A DNA stretch of 64,000 nucleotides from an uncultured Desulfobacter sp. (GTDB taxonomy: Bacteria; Desulfobacterota; Desulfobacteria; Desulfobacterales; Desulfobacteraceae). Of this stretch, positions 51,169 to 62,020 are shown piece after piece. Location: positions 1,860,001 to 1,924,000 of the forward strand of contig NZ_OY762229.1 in assembly GCF_963665355.1 (NCBI RefSeq), in the 5' to 3' direction. Within the stretch, counting starts at the first letter, position 1, and each line of letters opens with the position of its first letter. Made by a program: the position numbers and the translations under genes. The notes below the pieces were generated by a model. It was not told the DNA's origin. It did no database searches and worked only from the letters and a program-made list of their open reading frames with translations.

Positions 51169-54100
51169 GTGACAATTTCGACTTTCATTGGTCTTATCAA
51201 TAATGCAGCATTGCTCGTTTCGTTAGTCTTAATCTACGATGTAGTGGTTTTTAGGCAATCCGAAGAGAGTGCTTCATCAAAGCAAATTCCCATTGGTCTT
51301 ATTCTTGGTCTCATTGGATTAGCAATAATGAAAAATCCATGGGAGTTTCTTCCTGGTATAATATTTGATACAAGATCTATTCTTCTGAGCCTCTGTGGAT
51401 TGTTTTTCGGGCCGGTACCGACAGTGGCCGCTACAATTTTAACCGGAGGATTCCGACTGTACCTTGGTGGGGCTGGGGCATGGACTGGGTTTGCCGTTAT
51501 TGTAACATCCGGTGCAGTAGGCTTAGGTTGGCGACATTTTATAACAAAGGATTTGGATTCTATCTCGATTAAAAGTTTGTATTTGATGGGATGCGTGACC
51601 CATGGCTTGATGTTACTTTTGATGCTGACTTTGCCACGACCGGTGGCTTTTGGAGTGCTTTCAAAAATTAGCCTGCCTGTGATGTTGATATTCCCTGCAG
51701 GAACGGTTCTTTTGGGTAGCCTGCTCATAAACCGCCGAAAACGAATTAAGTCAGAACAATTGCTAAAAGAAAGTGAACAACGGTTCCAACGCGCCATGAA
51801 TGCGAGCCAGGATGGTGTATATGATTGGGATTTGGAGACCAAAGAAATTTACTATTCTCCAGGTTGGAAGCGTATGCTCGGTTATGAATCCGATGAACTT
51901 CCAAATGATTTTTCCATTTGGGAGAAACTAACACATCCAGATGATGTAAAAGCATCTTGGACTATAATGAACGAGGTGGTTGAGGGTAAACGGGATCGGT
52001 TCGAAATTGAGTTCAAAATGAGGCATAAGAACGGTCATTGGGTTGATATTCTATCCAGGTCGAACTTGTATAAAGATGATCTGAGTGGCAGAATCCGTGT
52101 CGTTGGAACTCATGTAGATATATCAGAGATCAGAAAGATTCAAAGAGAATTAAAAGCAAGAGAAGAAGAATATGGGGCCATCCTTGAAACAGCCATGGAA
52201 GGTTTCTGGATTGTTGATACTACAGGCCGCTTTCTCGAAGTAAATGAAACCTATTGTGAAATGATCGGCTATGCAAAAGAAGAGCTTCTTCAGATGGATA
52301 TTAGTGCCGTGGAAGATGGTGAGACGCCCGTCGACACCGCCTCACACATGCGAAAGATCATAGCCGAGGGGCAAAATCGTTTTGAAACTCGTCATCGTAG
52401 GAAGGACGGGAGCGTCTTGGATGTGGAGGTCAGCGTTCAATATCGACCTTTGGATGAACCGCAATGCGTGGTCTTCATTCGTGACATCACTGCGCGCAAG
52501 TGGGCCGAGGAGTCGCTGCGGGGGAGTGAGAAAACGTACCGGGCGCTGGTTGAGGGCATACCCGACACCGTGATGCGCTTCGACCGGAAGGGGCGGCATC
52601 TGTTCGTTTCCGATAATGTCCGCGAAACAGTGGACATCGAACCGGAGCGCTTCATCGGCAAAACCAGCACCGAACTGGGTTTTCCCGAGGAGCAGTGCCG
52701 GTTCTGGGAAGAATCCATTCAGCGGGTGTTCGACAGCGGCGAACCCTTCGAGACCGAGTTCATGTTCGAGGGCAAGGCAGGCCCCGTCATCTTCGACTGG
52801 CGGTTCATTCCTGAACGGGGCGTCCAGGGCGAGGTGTCTTCCGTACTCTCAATCAGCCGAGACATCACCTCCCACCGCAAGGCCGAACAGGATTACCAGA
52901 CCCTCTTCCGCGAGATGCTGGACGGCTTTGCCCTACACGAAATTATCCTCGATGCGGACGGAATACCGGTGGATTATCGTTTCATAGCCATCAATCCTGC
53001 ATTCGAACGTATGGTCAACCTACAGGCTGCGAACATCGTAGGCCGCACCGTCCTGGAGGTTCTGCCCGGCACCGAGCAGCACTGGATCGAAACATACGGC
53101 AAAGTGGCGCTCACCGGCGAACCTGTCCACTTCGAGAATTACAGCGCAGAACTTAGAAAGCATTTCGATGTGACCGCCTTTTGTCCTGTTGAGGGGCAGT
53201 TTGCCTGCATTTTTCAGGATATCACCGAGCATAAAAAGGCTGAAGCGGAAAAAGAAAAACTACAGGCCCAGCTTACCCAGGCGCAGAAAATGGAATCCGT
53301 AGGTCGCCTTGCCGGAGGTGTGGCACATGATTTTAATAATATGCTCAGTATCATTCTGGGCAATGCAGAAATAATGATGGAAGAGATTGGACCTGACCAT
53401 CCATGTTCCTCAAATCTGAAAGAAATTCAAAATGCAGGACAGCGATCAGCAGATCTTACCCGCCAGTTGCTATCGTTTGCCCGGAAACAGACAATTTTTC
53501 CCAAAATCATTAATCCCAACCATGTGATTGAGGGCATGCTTAAAATGTTGAAACGTTTGATAGGAGAAGACATTGACCTACTGTGGCAGCCCCAAAAGGA
53601 TTTGTGGTCCATTAAAATAGACCCTTCCCAAATTGATCAGATGTTGGCCAATCTTTGCGTCAATGCAAGAGATGCCATAAAAGACGTGGGTAAAGTCACC
53701 ATTGAAACCGGCAATGTTAGCTTTGATGAAACCTATTGCAAGAATCACGCAGGCTTCATACCTGGAAATTATATTGTAATCGGTGTCAGTGATAACGGCT
53801 GCGGAATGGATAGGGAAACGAAAATGCATCTTTTCGAGCCCTTTTTTACAACAAAAAAGAAAGGAGAGGGAACTGGACTTGGTCTGGCGACCGTATACGG
53901 CGTTATCAAACAGAATAACGGATTTATAAACGTTTACAGTGAACTCGACCAGGGAACCACTTTCAAAATATATCTGCCTATATATTCTGAAAAATTTGAA
54001 CAACAAGTTGAAAAAGAGCACAAGGCATCCCCCAAAGGCCATGAAACCATTCTCCTGGTGGAGGACGAAGATGCCATTTTGAAGATAACCAGACAGATGA

Positions 54101-54402
54101 TGGAGAAATTGGGTTATACCGTGTTAGCGGCAAATACTCCGGATGAAGCTATCCGAATCAGCAATGTTCCGGGTATCGAAATCGACTTGCTGATGACCGA
54201 CGTGGTTATGCCATCAATGAATGGACGTGAGCTTGCCGATAAAATATTGTTATCCTTTCCTAAAATAAAATGCCTGTATATGTCCGGGTATACCGCTAAC
54301 GTTATTGCTCACAGGGGGATCTTGGAGGAAGGCCTGAATTTCATAAACAAACCGTTCTCAAAACAAGAACTTTCCATAAAATTAAGAAAAATATTGGATT
54401 GA
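51169..54402 (+). CDS. Membrane hybrid histidine kinase (5TM - 4 PAS - HisKA - HATPase - REC)
   Basis: 1077 aa, GTG start with AAGG 7-8 nt upstream. Residues 1-185 hold about five or six TM helices resembling the 5TMR_LYT sensor (LLSLCGLFFGPVPTVAATILTGGFRLYLGG). Four PAS/PAC units follow at about 205-320, 330-440, 445-560 and 565-680, then H-box LAGGVAHDFNNMLS (His near 720), ATP lid motifs (NLCVNARDAI, GCGMD, GEGTGLGL) and a C-terminal receiver (LLVEDEDA; phospho-Asp near 1010 in LMTDVVMPS). The middle (about 52320-53230) is clearly GC-richer than both ends, suggesting that the inner PAS units were acquired by recombination. Confidence 0.88.
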   Translation: MTISTFIGLINNAALLVSLVLIYDVVVFRQSEESASSKQIPIGLILGLIGLAIMKNPWEFLPGIIFDTRSILLSLCGLFFGPVPTVAATILTGGFRLYLGGAGAWTGFAVIVTSGAVGLGWRHFITKDLDSISIKSLYLMGCVTHGLMLLLMLTLPRPVAFGVLSKISLPVMLIFPAGTVLLGSLLINRRKRIKSEQLLKESEQRFQRAMNASQDGVYDWDLETKEIYYSPGWKRMLGYESDELPNDFSIWEKLTHPDDVKASWTIMNEVVEGKRDRFEIEFKMRHKNGHWVDILSRSNLYKDDLSGRIRVVGTHVDISEIRKIQRELKAREEEYGAILETAMEGFWIVDTTGRFLEVNETYCEMIGYAKEELLQMDISAVEDGETPVDTASHMRKIIAEGQNRFETRHRRKDGSVLDVEVSVQYRPLDEPQCVVFIRDITARKWAEESLRGSEKTYRALVEGIPDTVMRFDRKGRHLFVSDNVRETVDIEPERFIGKTSTELGFPEEQCRFWEESIQRVFDSGEPFETEFMFEGKAGPVIFDWRFIPERGVQGEVSSVLSISRDITSHRKAEQDYQTLFREMLDGFALHEIILDADGIPVDYRFIAINPAFERMVNLQAANIVGRTVLEVLPGTEQHWIETYGKVALTGEPVHFENYSAELRKHFDVTAFCPVEGQFACIFQDITEHKKAEAEKEKLQAQLTQAQKMESVGRLAGGVAHDFNNMLSIILGNAEIMMEEIGPDHPCSSNLKEIQNAGQRSADLTRQLLSFARKQTIFPKIINPNHVIEGMLKMLKRLIGEDIDLLWQPQKDLWSIKIDPSQIDQMLANLCVNARDAIKDVGKVTIETGNVSFDETYCKNHAGFIPGNYIVIGVSDNGCGMDRETKMHLFEPFFTTKKKGEGTGLGLATVYGVIKQNNGFINVYSELDQGTTFKIYLPIYSEKFEQQVEKEHKASPKGHETILLVEDEDAILKITRQMMEKLGYTVLAANTPDEAIRISNVPGIEIDLLMTDVVMPSMNGRELADKILLSFPKIKCLYMSGYTANVIAHRGILEEGLNFINKPFSKQELSIKLRKILD

Positions 54403-54541
54403 AAATGAAATCTGTAACACCATCAAATTTTAGTAAAATTTTAAGAACATGTTAATCTATTGTCAGAATTTTTGTGTGTGGGCGCGAATTTAAATCTTAG
54501 GTTGCCGGTGAACAACGGCAATGTGGAAATATCCTTTCATC

Positions 54542-54611
54542 TGAGGATAATCCTGAAATCGTTCAATCCCATTTATCGGTTTAAAACCGGCCTAAGAAGA
54601 ATTATGATCAC
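54542..54611 (+). repeat. Direct repeat, right copy (livF 3'-end remnant)
   Basis: 70 bp matching 17141-17210 at 64 positions. It keeps 13 livF codons and the stop (EDNPEIVQSHLSV), the only coding change being TCT to TCG (Ser). It ends at the last base of the following GGDEF gene's stop codon. No other livF sequence is present here. Confidence 0.8.
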
Positions 54612-55534
54612 TAAGCACCTAAGAACGTGACAAGTTTGTTTCTTCCACCCTCTTTGGCTTGATAGAGGGCGGCGTCCGCTCTCTTAAGTGCCGGCTCCAG
54701 GTTTTTTTCAACTTGTACATCGACCTCGGTTGCCCCGATACTTATTGTAACGTGAAGTTGTCCGCCGGATTTGATTTTAACAGCAGATTCCTGGAAATGC
54801 TGCCTGATTTTTTCACCAAGTATGCAGGCCCCAGCAATCTGCGTATTGGGGAGCAGCAAAACAAATTCCTCTCCGCCATAGCGACATACGATATCTCCTT
54901 TTCTCGACATATTCCGCAAATTATCAGCCATGCTGATAATGACTGCGTCCCCTACATCATGGCCATGGGCGTCATTAATGCCTTTAAATTTGTCAATGTC
55001 GATCATCAGAACTGACATGTTTTGGGACTCCCGTTTGCTCTGACCTAGAAGATTAGCAGAGATATCGGCAAAAGATCTTCGATTGTAGAGTTTTGTCATG
55101 GGGTCTGTAGTCGCCAGAATCCGTAATTCTTCTTTTGAGGCTTCCAGGTCCTTTATTAACCGCTGCAGCGTCAATTCTCGTCTTATCCGCGCCAATAATT
55201 CCCTGGGTCTGAACGGTTTGGTTACATAATCGATTCCACCGGCGTCATAAGCCTTTTCAATGGCATCTTCCTCTGTTTGGGCGGTGATGAAAATCACAGG
55301 GATATCCCTTGTGAGTTCATTTTCTTTCAACAGGGTGCACACCTCATAACCGTCTATTTCCGGCATTATGATATCCAGAAGGATCAGATCAATTTGTTTT
55401 TTTTGGGCAATGGCCAAAGCTCTTTTGCCGTTGAGGGCTGGAATGACGTTGTATTGTTGACCCAAATGTGTCAGCAGCATCGCTATATTGCTTTTCGTGT
55501 CATCTACCGCTAGAATGGTGTATTGATTTTCCAT
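54611..55534 (-). CDS. Response regulator diguanylate cyclase
   Basis: 307 aa. Receiver at residues 1-120 (ILAVDD; phospho-Asp54 in LLDIIMPEIDGYE; YVTKPFR), then a GGDEF domain with GGEEF intact and RKGD five residues before it, the product-inhibition site. It should produce c-di-GMP when phosphorylated. It starts 3 bp after the stop of the 2024-aa kinase, so the pair forms a two-component operon. It shares its layout with the cyclase at 25.9 kb but lacks the tautomerase tail. Confidence 0.9.
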   Translation of the reverse strand: MENQYTILAVDDTKSNIAMLLTHLGQQYNVIPALNGKRALAIAQKKQIDLILLDIIMPEIDGYEVCTLLKENELTRDIPVIFITAQTEEDAIEKAYDAGGIDYVTKPFRPRELLARIRRELTLQRLIKDLEASKEELRILATTDPMTKLYNRRSFADISANLLGQSKRESQNMSVLMIDIDKFKGINDAHGHDVGDAVIISMADNLRNMSRKGDIVCRYGGEEFVLLLPNTQIAGACILGEKIRQHFQESAVKIKSGGQLHVTISIGATEVDVQVEKNLEPALKRADAALYQAKEGGRNKLVTFLGA

Positions 55535-55537
55535 TTT

Positions 55538-58500
55538 TTATATCTTTGCTATTATTTCTAAAGCCCGGTCAAAGTCGTACTCGTCAAGAGCCGCCCTGAC
55601 ACCGGAGACCACGTCATTGGTTTCACTTGGGAACCGGTATCGGGCCAGTTCTTCTAACAGCGGTTCATATCGGACAGGCTGCATTGACTTGATCGCCTCC
55701 TTGAGCCGGGCCAACAGATCCTGGCCTTTCTCGAAAGACATGTGAGCTGTCCGGTCCGGAGCCGGTTCGGTTTCCGGCAATTTCTCTTCAATCTCCGCAA
55801 TCAGCCGGGCAAGCGCTTCATAAAATTCGGGTACCAGGGTTCTGTCACCGGTTTCATCCATTTTTTTTGCAACCTCATACAAAGCCGTTGCACCGATATT
55901 GGCGGATAAACCTTTGATTGTATGCACCGTCTTTCTAAATAGGTCATCATCCAGATTTTCGAGGATTAAGCCGGTATAATCATTTTTGAAGTCCCAGATA
56001 ATCTTTTTATAAAGTTTTTCATTTCCGGCCATATTTTTCAGCCCCTTGGCCACATCTATCAACTCAAACCCGGGCAATGTTATCTCCTCATTCCGGCCCA
56101 TTGTCTTTGCCGGCACAACCTGTGACGGGGTGCTTTCTTTGGCGGAGATATACTGCAGCAAGGTTTTATAAAATTTTTCAAAATCAATGGGTTTATTCAG
56201 ATGGTCATTCATCCCCATTTTTTTCGTTCTAATAATATCGTCTTTCATAGCATTGGCGGTTAGGGCGATGATGGGGATATCTTTGTCTCGTTTCCGAATC
56301 AGTCGGGTTGCTTCGTATCCGTCCATCACAGGCATCTGTATATCCATCAGTATCAGCTCATATTTTCCCGGGTTCTGATCATGAGCCATCACCGCCTCCT
56401 TGCCGTTGTTTGCCACATCAATGAGGATGCCGCTGTGCTGCAGAAGCCCTTGGACAATTTCCTGATTCGTAACGGTATCTTCAACCAAGAGGATTTGCGA
56501 TCCCGTCAACTTTCTGATCTCTCCGGCAAGACTTTCATGCTGTAATTGCTCCCGGTAACTTGCCCGGATTTCACCCATAAATACACAGGACAGGACATCA
56601 TACAGGTCCGATGGGTTTATGGGTTTTTGCAGAAAAAAATTAATACCTTCCGCCTTGGCCTCCTGGACAACCGTATCCTGCCGGAAACTGCTGAGCATGA
56701 TGACGGTTGGCGGCTGCTCTTTTGTGCAGTCCTTATCCTGTCGGCACGCCTTACACATTTCCTTTATTTTCCTGGCAGTTTGAATCCCGTCTATTTTCGG
56801 CATCTGCCAATCCATAAGGATCAGGTCATATGGCGTGACACAGGTTTGGAGCATTGTCACGGCCTCAAGACCGCTATAGGCCGAATCCGCCTGGAGCCCA
56901 AACAGCCCCAGGGTGTTTTTCAGGGTTTCATGCCATGTCGTGCTGTCATCAACAACAAGAACCTTTTTACCGTCAAAGGTTTGATGCGCTTCCTTTTTCG
57001 CAGGATCCCTGGTTAGCTCGATTTCAAAAATAAAGCTGCTTCCCTTGCCAAGTTCACTTTCCACCCAGATCGTGCCGTTCATCAGGCTGACCAGCTGTTT
57101 GCTGATGGAAAGCCCCAGGCCGGTTCCGCCGTATTTTCTGGTGGTGGTGTCGTCAGCCTGGGAGAATGAGTGGAAAAGTTTGTCCCGTTGTTCAGCCGAC
57201 AGGCCGATCCCGGTATCTTTGATTTCAAATCGAATGCGGTTTTTTTCGGTTTCACGGATATAGAGCCCGACCTCTCCTTGTTCCGTGAATTTTACGGCAT
57301 TCCCCATCAGGTTTACGAGAATTTGAGAGATACGAAGTTTATCCCCAACATAGTACCTGGCAATGGATGGGGCATATTGAACAATAAGTTCCAACCCCTT
57401 TTCATGGGCGCGCTGCTCAATGAGATTGACCACCCTGTCCACGGCCCGGAACAGGTCAAAACCGGTTGTCTCAATCGTCAGTTTTCCGGCCTCGATCTTG
57501 CTGAAGTCGAGTATGTCGTTGATGATGCCCAGCAGGGCCTTTGCACTGCTGTCGATTCTCAGAACATAATTGCGTTGTTCATCGTTCAAATCCGTCTGAA
57601 GAGCCAGGTAAGCCATGCCTATAATGCCGTTCATCGGCGTTCGAATCTCATGTGACATATTGGCCAGAAAATCGGATTTGGCCCGGGTTGCTTTTTCCGC
57701 CTGTTCTTTTGCCAAGGTGATTTGCCTGTTCATGATGGATAGCCGCCGCATCCAGTACAGTATTACTGCAAATAACGGCAAAACAACAGCGAGTGCTTTC
57801 CAAAGCAGGCTGTAGTCAAATTCATGCTCATAACGGACCGATTTCCATTGCGAAAGGATATTGTTAATGTCCTGCTCCGTCAGGGACGTGACAGCTTTAT
57901 TTAGGATATGATACAGCAGTGGCAGGTCTTTTTGCACACCGATGTACAGATTTTTTTTATAGGGTGCATTGCCTATAATTTTAAGATTGTATACCCCCAT
58001 ACTCTGGATGCGGTCACCGGCACTCAGCAGGTAGTCCGCAGTCAGGTCCGCCCGCCCATCGGACACCATTCTATAGGCTTGGGTATAATTTTTTGCCTCG
58101 ATACTGTTAAGACCCGGAAAATCTTTTTTCAAAAGTTCCGTAATGCTGTAGCCGGGAACCAGCACTATTTTTTTATCTAAAATCTCAAGGGGTTCAGCGA
58201 GATAAGGATGCGTGGCCGTGCCGATAAATACCGTGTGGCTGGTCAGGTAGGGTGTGGTGTAGTTCATATAGTCGTTGTGTGACGCAGCCTGACTGATCAT
58301 GGGAATGATATCGCACTGCCTATCCTTGAATCGTTGCAATGATTCTTCCCAGGTCTTACTTTCTACCAGGTGTAATCTCAATCCCGCGCGTTCACCGATC
58401 AGACGCATGATATCCCCGGCAATACCTGTGTGCTTGCCGTCCTTGATTCCTTCGTAAGGCATCCAGTCGGGGGCAACGCACATGCGGATCTTTCCATGAT

Positions 58501-61500
58501 TTTTCATCCAGGAGCTCTCTTCAGCGGTAAGATCAATGTGCTTGGTTTCGTGTGATGCCGGTGTTCCTGCACCGAACCATATGGACTGCATTGTTGTTAA
58601 TTCGTCAACCGTAATGCTGTCCATGGCTTTTTGGATAGCGGAGCGAAGCAGGGGCCAATCCTTGCGTATTGCAAAGCTCGCCGGGCTTGTCGTAAGAGAC
58701 GGGCTATTCCGGATCTGAAATGAAACCAGGTCTGGAATGGAAAGAGAGATAATGTGATACTTCATTACCTCGTAGGTTGAGATGGCAGCATCCAACTCGC
58801 CGGAGTGGACTGCGTTCAGCAGATCGTTATGAGTCCTGTAAGTGCGCAATTTAATCTGGGGGTAATACGTGTTGAGCAGATTTTCGATCAGGTAGCCTTT
58901 GATGACGCCTGCCGTTTTACCAGAAAGCGTTTCGAGTCTGTACCAGTCCGCATTCTTGCTTTGGGTGGTAATCCCCCAGGAATGGGACATATAGGTGTCA
59001 GTAAAAAGGGCGAATTTACGCCGTTCTTCTGTATTGATGATCTGACCAATGATATCGATCTGTTTGGTTTTCAGATTCTGGATCGCTTCGTCCCAGGTCT
59101 CATTGTGGGAGAATTGAAACTCAATACCCAGACGTTCGGTGACAAGTTTTGCGTAAGCGATGGAGTAGCCGCTAAATTCGCCGTCTGCCTTGCGGTAGGA
59201 AAATGGCGAATAGTTTTCCTCCATATGGATTTTTTGGACAGGATGTGCACGGAGAAATTCCTGCTCTGTGTGGGTCAGGTTAAGCTTTGATTGTTCTTCA
59301 GTTGTAAGGTTGATTTCAACATTGTTTTTATTGTTGCTGCCCAGCCATTTCTGCCGCAGGGCCTGTTCTTCTTTGTAGCTGATGCTGTCCATGGCCTTGT
59401 CGAGGGCACTGACCAGCAGCGGCCAGTCCTTGCGCACACCGATACGTTCACGGTATTTGATAATATCGGGGAAAAGGGCATCGCCAACAGGGACCACATC
59501 ATACATGGACATTTTGTTCATTACCTGGAGAAGCACCGAATGGTTGTCAATGGTGGCATCAGCACGTCCCAGGGCTACCGCCCGCAAGGCCTCCCTGGAA
59601 TTGTTAACCCTGAGCTGTTTTATATTCGGGTAGCGTTTCGCTAATAGTTCCTGGTGCCAGGAGCCTTCAATCACGCCTACAATTTTTCCTTCCAAAGACT
59701 TTAGATCAGGGAAATAGTACCCTTTCCGTGCAAAAATCTCCTGCTTTTCGTTGACCATGGGGTGCGTGGTGAACAGCGCAAACTTCTCCCTGTTTGCTGT
59801 TTTCATCATATTGCCGATCACATCAATCTGCTTGTTTTTCAACATTTCGACAAATTCTACCCAACTTGGGCCGCTGACATATTTAATTGTGATCGCCAGT
59901 TTCTCTGCCAGCATGTTCATTTTGTCAATGCTGTAGCCCAGGGGGCGGTGGTTATGGTTGAAGTTATAGGGTTCCCAGTCCTGGTCGTTGTGTACCCGGA
60001 TGACCGGGTGATCTTCCAGGAATTTTTTTTCTTCAAGGGTTAATTGAATGGCTGGGTCTCCCTGCGTTTTGAAATTTAACGGAATAATCCAGCGGGCCTG
60101 GAGATACGTCATCTCCTGTCGGGAAATACTCTGTAGTGCCTTATTGATAATGCTGTGCAGTTCCGGCCACTCTTTTCGCGTGGCAATGCTTGAATATAAA
60201 GGGCTTCCGATGGGAAACGCCAGGTCAATATAATTAAGTACCCCCATCTGCTGGGCAATGGAAAGAAGGTTGCGTCCAAAGACAGCACTGTCCGCCTCTC
60301 CTGAAATGACTGCGTTAATTATTTCACGCACTGTATCTTTATGGATGATTTGGGGATCGGTTACGGATTTAATGATTTCTTTCATCTTTGGCGCATTGCT
60401 TAGTATTGCCATTCGCCTATGATCCAAATCCTTAACAGAGCTGAGGTTCAAAGGATTTCCCGCTTTGACGATAACGATAAATTGTTCGGCCATGATGGGG
60501 TCCGAAAAAAGGAGATATGTTCCCCGTTCTTTTCCCCGGGGCAAAGGTATTTGTCCGGACAATGTGCCTTGTTTCACTTTTTGGGTTATCCGAAGCCAGG
60601 TGTCATTGACCAGTTCTATATTTAAACCGGTTTTCTGGTTGATCTGCTGAATCAAATCCGGTGCCAGGCCTGTGAGTTTTCCGTTTTTGTCGAGGAGTGC
60701 GTATGGCTCAAGATCTGTGGATGTCCCCAGGTGTATGGTGGGGTGTTTGCTGATAAAAGCCTTTTCTTTCTGTGTCAGCTGAATGATTCCCGCAGCATCT
60801 CTTCTGTCAAACTTAACTCCGATCCAGCGATTGGCCAGCTGGTCCCATTCTGCGTCACTTACGGCATCCAGTCCTTTCTGCAAAATGGTGTGGAGCAGTG
60901 GCTGGTCCGGTATGATACCCAACCGAAGATCTTCCCGGCCCACATCCCCTAATTTGAACTCATCTACAATTTTGAGATTGGTGAGACCGTTTTTGCGGAT
61001 AAAATAGTTAGATGCGGGGAGGTTTTGTATGATGGCATCCACTTTTCCATAGGCAAGAGCCTTGATCTGTTCTGCCATGCCGGCAAATCTCACAAGGTTT
61101 ATACCGCCCAGTTCCATCAGCTCTTTTTCGTAAAAAATAGCTTTCTGAATACCGATTGATTTTCCCTGCAGACTCTGCAATCCATGGTAAGGCCCAAAAT
61201 CGTCCCGGACAAAGATAACCGTGGGAATTTCATAATATTGGGTGGTATACAAGGTGAACGATTCACGCTCTTTTTTGTAAGAGATATCAGTAATGACATC
61301 TACTTGTCGGTCCTGAAAGTTTTTCAGATTGTCAGGCCAAAAACCGATTTTTTTGTCGAACTGCAAACCGGTTTTGTTCTCCAGAAGCGATAGCAGATCA
61401 TTGACATAACCCTTGTGCTTTTCATTTTCCACATATGAAATAGGGCCATTATCCGGTAAAATGGCAATGCTGACCTTTGGATGTTCCTTGAGAAATGCCT

Positions 61501-61612
61501 GTTCTTTTTCTGTGAAGGATTGTCGGATTTCAGCATCGCTGGTGCTGAAAAAAAGACTCAGTATGATCAGAAGAGTGAAAGCAAATAATCGGCAGTACAG
61601 TGATTTTTTCAT
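55538..61612 (-). CDS. Giant BvgS/EvgS-like hybrid kinase with five periplasmic binding domains
   Basis: 2024 aa. Signal sequence at residues 1-26, then five SBP_bac_3 (Venus flytrap) domains, each opening with an EKxFLxxHP-type linker: about 35-270 ([20 protein letters not shown]), 280-525 ([20 protein letters not shown]), 530-775 ([20 protein letters not shown]), 790-1030 ([20 protein letters not shown]) and 1035-1270 ([17 protein letters not shown]). One TM helix ([20 protein letters not shown]) leads straight to HisKA ([12 protein letters not shown], His near 1320), HATPase, receivers at about 1552 and 1704, and Hpt ([11 protein letters not shown], near 1895). BvgS and EvgS have two such sensors. 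Output partner: the cyclase 3 bp downstream. Confidence 0.9.
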   Translation of the reverse strand: MKKSLYCRLFAFTLLIILSLFFSTSDAEIRQSFTEKEQAFLKEHPKVSIAILPDNGPISYVENEKHKGYVNDLLSLLENKTGLQFDKKIGFWPDNLKNFQDRQVDVITDISYKKERESFTLYTTQYYEIPTVIFVRDDFGPYHGLQSLQGKSIGIQKAIFYEKELMELGGINLVRFAGMAEQIKALAYGKVDAIIQNLPASNYFIRKNGLTNLKIVDEFKLGDVGREDLRLGIIPDQPLLHTILQKGLDAVSDAEWDQLANRWIGVKFDRRDAAGIIQLTQKEKAFISKHPTIHLGTSTDLEPYALLDKNGKLTGLAPDLIQQINQKTGLNIELVNDTWLRITQKVKQGTLSGQIPLPRGKERGTYLLFSDPIMAEQFIVIVKAGNPLNLSSVKDLDHRRMAILSNAPKMKEIIKSVTDPQIIHKDTVREIINAVISGEADSAVFGRNLLSIAQQMGVLNYIDLAFPIGSPLYSSIATRKEWPELHSIINKALQSISRQEMTYLQARWIIPLNFKTQGDPAIQLTLEEKKFLEDHPVIRVHNDQDWEPYNFNHNHRPLGYSIDKMNMLAEKLAITIKYVSGPSWVEFVEMLKNKQIDVIGNMMKTANREKFALFTTHPMVNEKQEIFARKGYYFPDLKSLEGKIVGVIEGSWHQELLAKRYPNIKQLRVNNSREALRAVALGRADATIDNHSVLLQVMNKMSMYDVVPVGDALFPDIIKYRERIGVRKDWPLLVSALDKAMDSISYKEEQALRQKWLGSNNKNNVEINLTTEEQSKLNLTHTEQEFLRAHPVQKIHMEENYSPFSYRKADGEFSGYSIAYAKLVTERLGIEFQFSHNETWDEAIQNLKTKQIDIIGQIINTEERRKFALFTDTYMSHSWGITTQSKNADWYRLETLSGKTAGVIKGYLIENLLNTYYPQIKLRTYRTHNDLLNAVHSGELDAAISTYEVMKYHIISLSIPDLVSFQIRNSPSLTTSPASFAIRKDWPLLRSAIQKAMDSITVDELTTMQSIWFGAGTPASHETKHIDLTAEESSWMKNHGKIRMCVAPDWMPYEGIKDGKHTGIAGDIMRLIGERAGLRLHLVESKTWEESLQRFKDRQCDIIPMISQAASHNDYMNYTTPYLTSHTVFIGTATHPYLAEPLEILDKKIVLVPGYSITELLKKDFPGLNSIEAKNYTQAYRMVSDGRADLTADYLLSAGDRIQSMGVYNLKIIGNAPYKKNLYIGVQKDLPLLYHILNKAVTSLTEQDINNILSQWKSVRYEHEFDYSLLWKALAVVLPLFAVILYWMRRLSIMNRQITLAKEQAEKATRAKSDFLANMSHEIRTPMNGIIGMAYLALQTDLNDEQRNYVLRIDSSAKALLGIINDILDFSKIEAGKLTIETTGFDLFRAVDRVVNLIEQRAHEKGLELIVQYAPSIARYYVGDKLRISQILVNLMGNAVKFTEQGEVGLYIRETEKNRIRFEIKDTGIGLSAEQRDKLFHSFSQADDTTTRKYGGTGLGLSISKQLVSLMNGTIWVESELGKGSSFIFEIELTRDPAKKEAHQTFDGKKVLVVDDSTTWHETLKNTLGLFGLQADSAYSGLEAVTMLQTCVTPYDLILMDWQMPKIDGIQTARKIKEMCKACRQDKDCTKEQPPTVIMLSSFRQDTVVQEAKAEGINFFLQKPINPSDLYDVLSCVFMGEIRASYREQLQHESLAGEIRKLTGSQILLVEDTVTNQEIVQGLLQHSGILIDVANNGKEAVMAHDQNPGKYELILMDIQMPVMDGYEATRLIRKRDKDIPIIALTANAMKDDIIRTKKMGMNDHLNKPIDFEKFYKTLLQYISAKESTPSQVVPAKTMGRNEEITLPGFELIDVAKGLKNMAGNEKLYKKIIWDFKNDYTGLILENLDDDLFRKTVHTIKGLSANIGATALYEVAKKMDETGDRTLVPEFYEALARLIAEIEEKLPETEPAPDRTAHMSFEKGQDLLARLKEAIKSMQPVRYEPLLEELARYRFPSETNDVVSGVRAALDEYDFDRALEIIAKI

Positions 61613-61753
61613 TCAGCCTCCACAGGTAGCCTTTTGACACTAAACTGAGGCATCCTAAATCTCTATTCATATTTGAAAGACGTATTACATTAAAGTATAT
61701 CAATACACTCTTAATGGCAACCGTCAACCACGATTCCAAATCCTTCGTCTATT

Positions 61754-62020
61754 TTGATGAACACCGGCCCATGGCCGTTCTTGGAATATAATGACAGCAT
61801 CCCATTCAAGAAAAGCATAACACGTTTGAAACAGAAAGTGAGGGCGATCTTAAGACTATACGAAAAGGGCGAGTGGGAAAAAGTTCGAGATCGGCTAAAC
61901 GCTTTATTGCAGGGGTGGCGTGCTTACTTCTGTTACGGCACGACCCCGATCGCCTGCCCAGACCTTCTTAAAGAATATGGATGTGAACAGGCTCTTGCCA
62001 TGGACCAAACCGGTGCCTAA
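61754..62020 (+). mobile_element. Group II intron reverse transcriptase/maturase C-terminal remnant
   Basis: The 88-codon frame holds KKSITRLKQKVRAILRLYEK, EKVRDRLNALLQGWRAYFCYGT and a short tail, which is the maturase X-domain end of group II intron-encoded RTs (LNxLLRGWxxYFxYG). No RT catalytic domain, intron RNA domain V or endonuclease domain is present in the flanks. The first 12 codons probably belong to other sequence. It overlaps the SWIM gene stop by 4 bp and marks an old intron insertion that has almost vanished. Confidence 0.65.
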
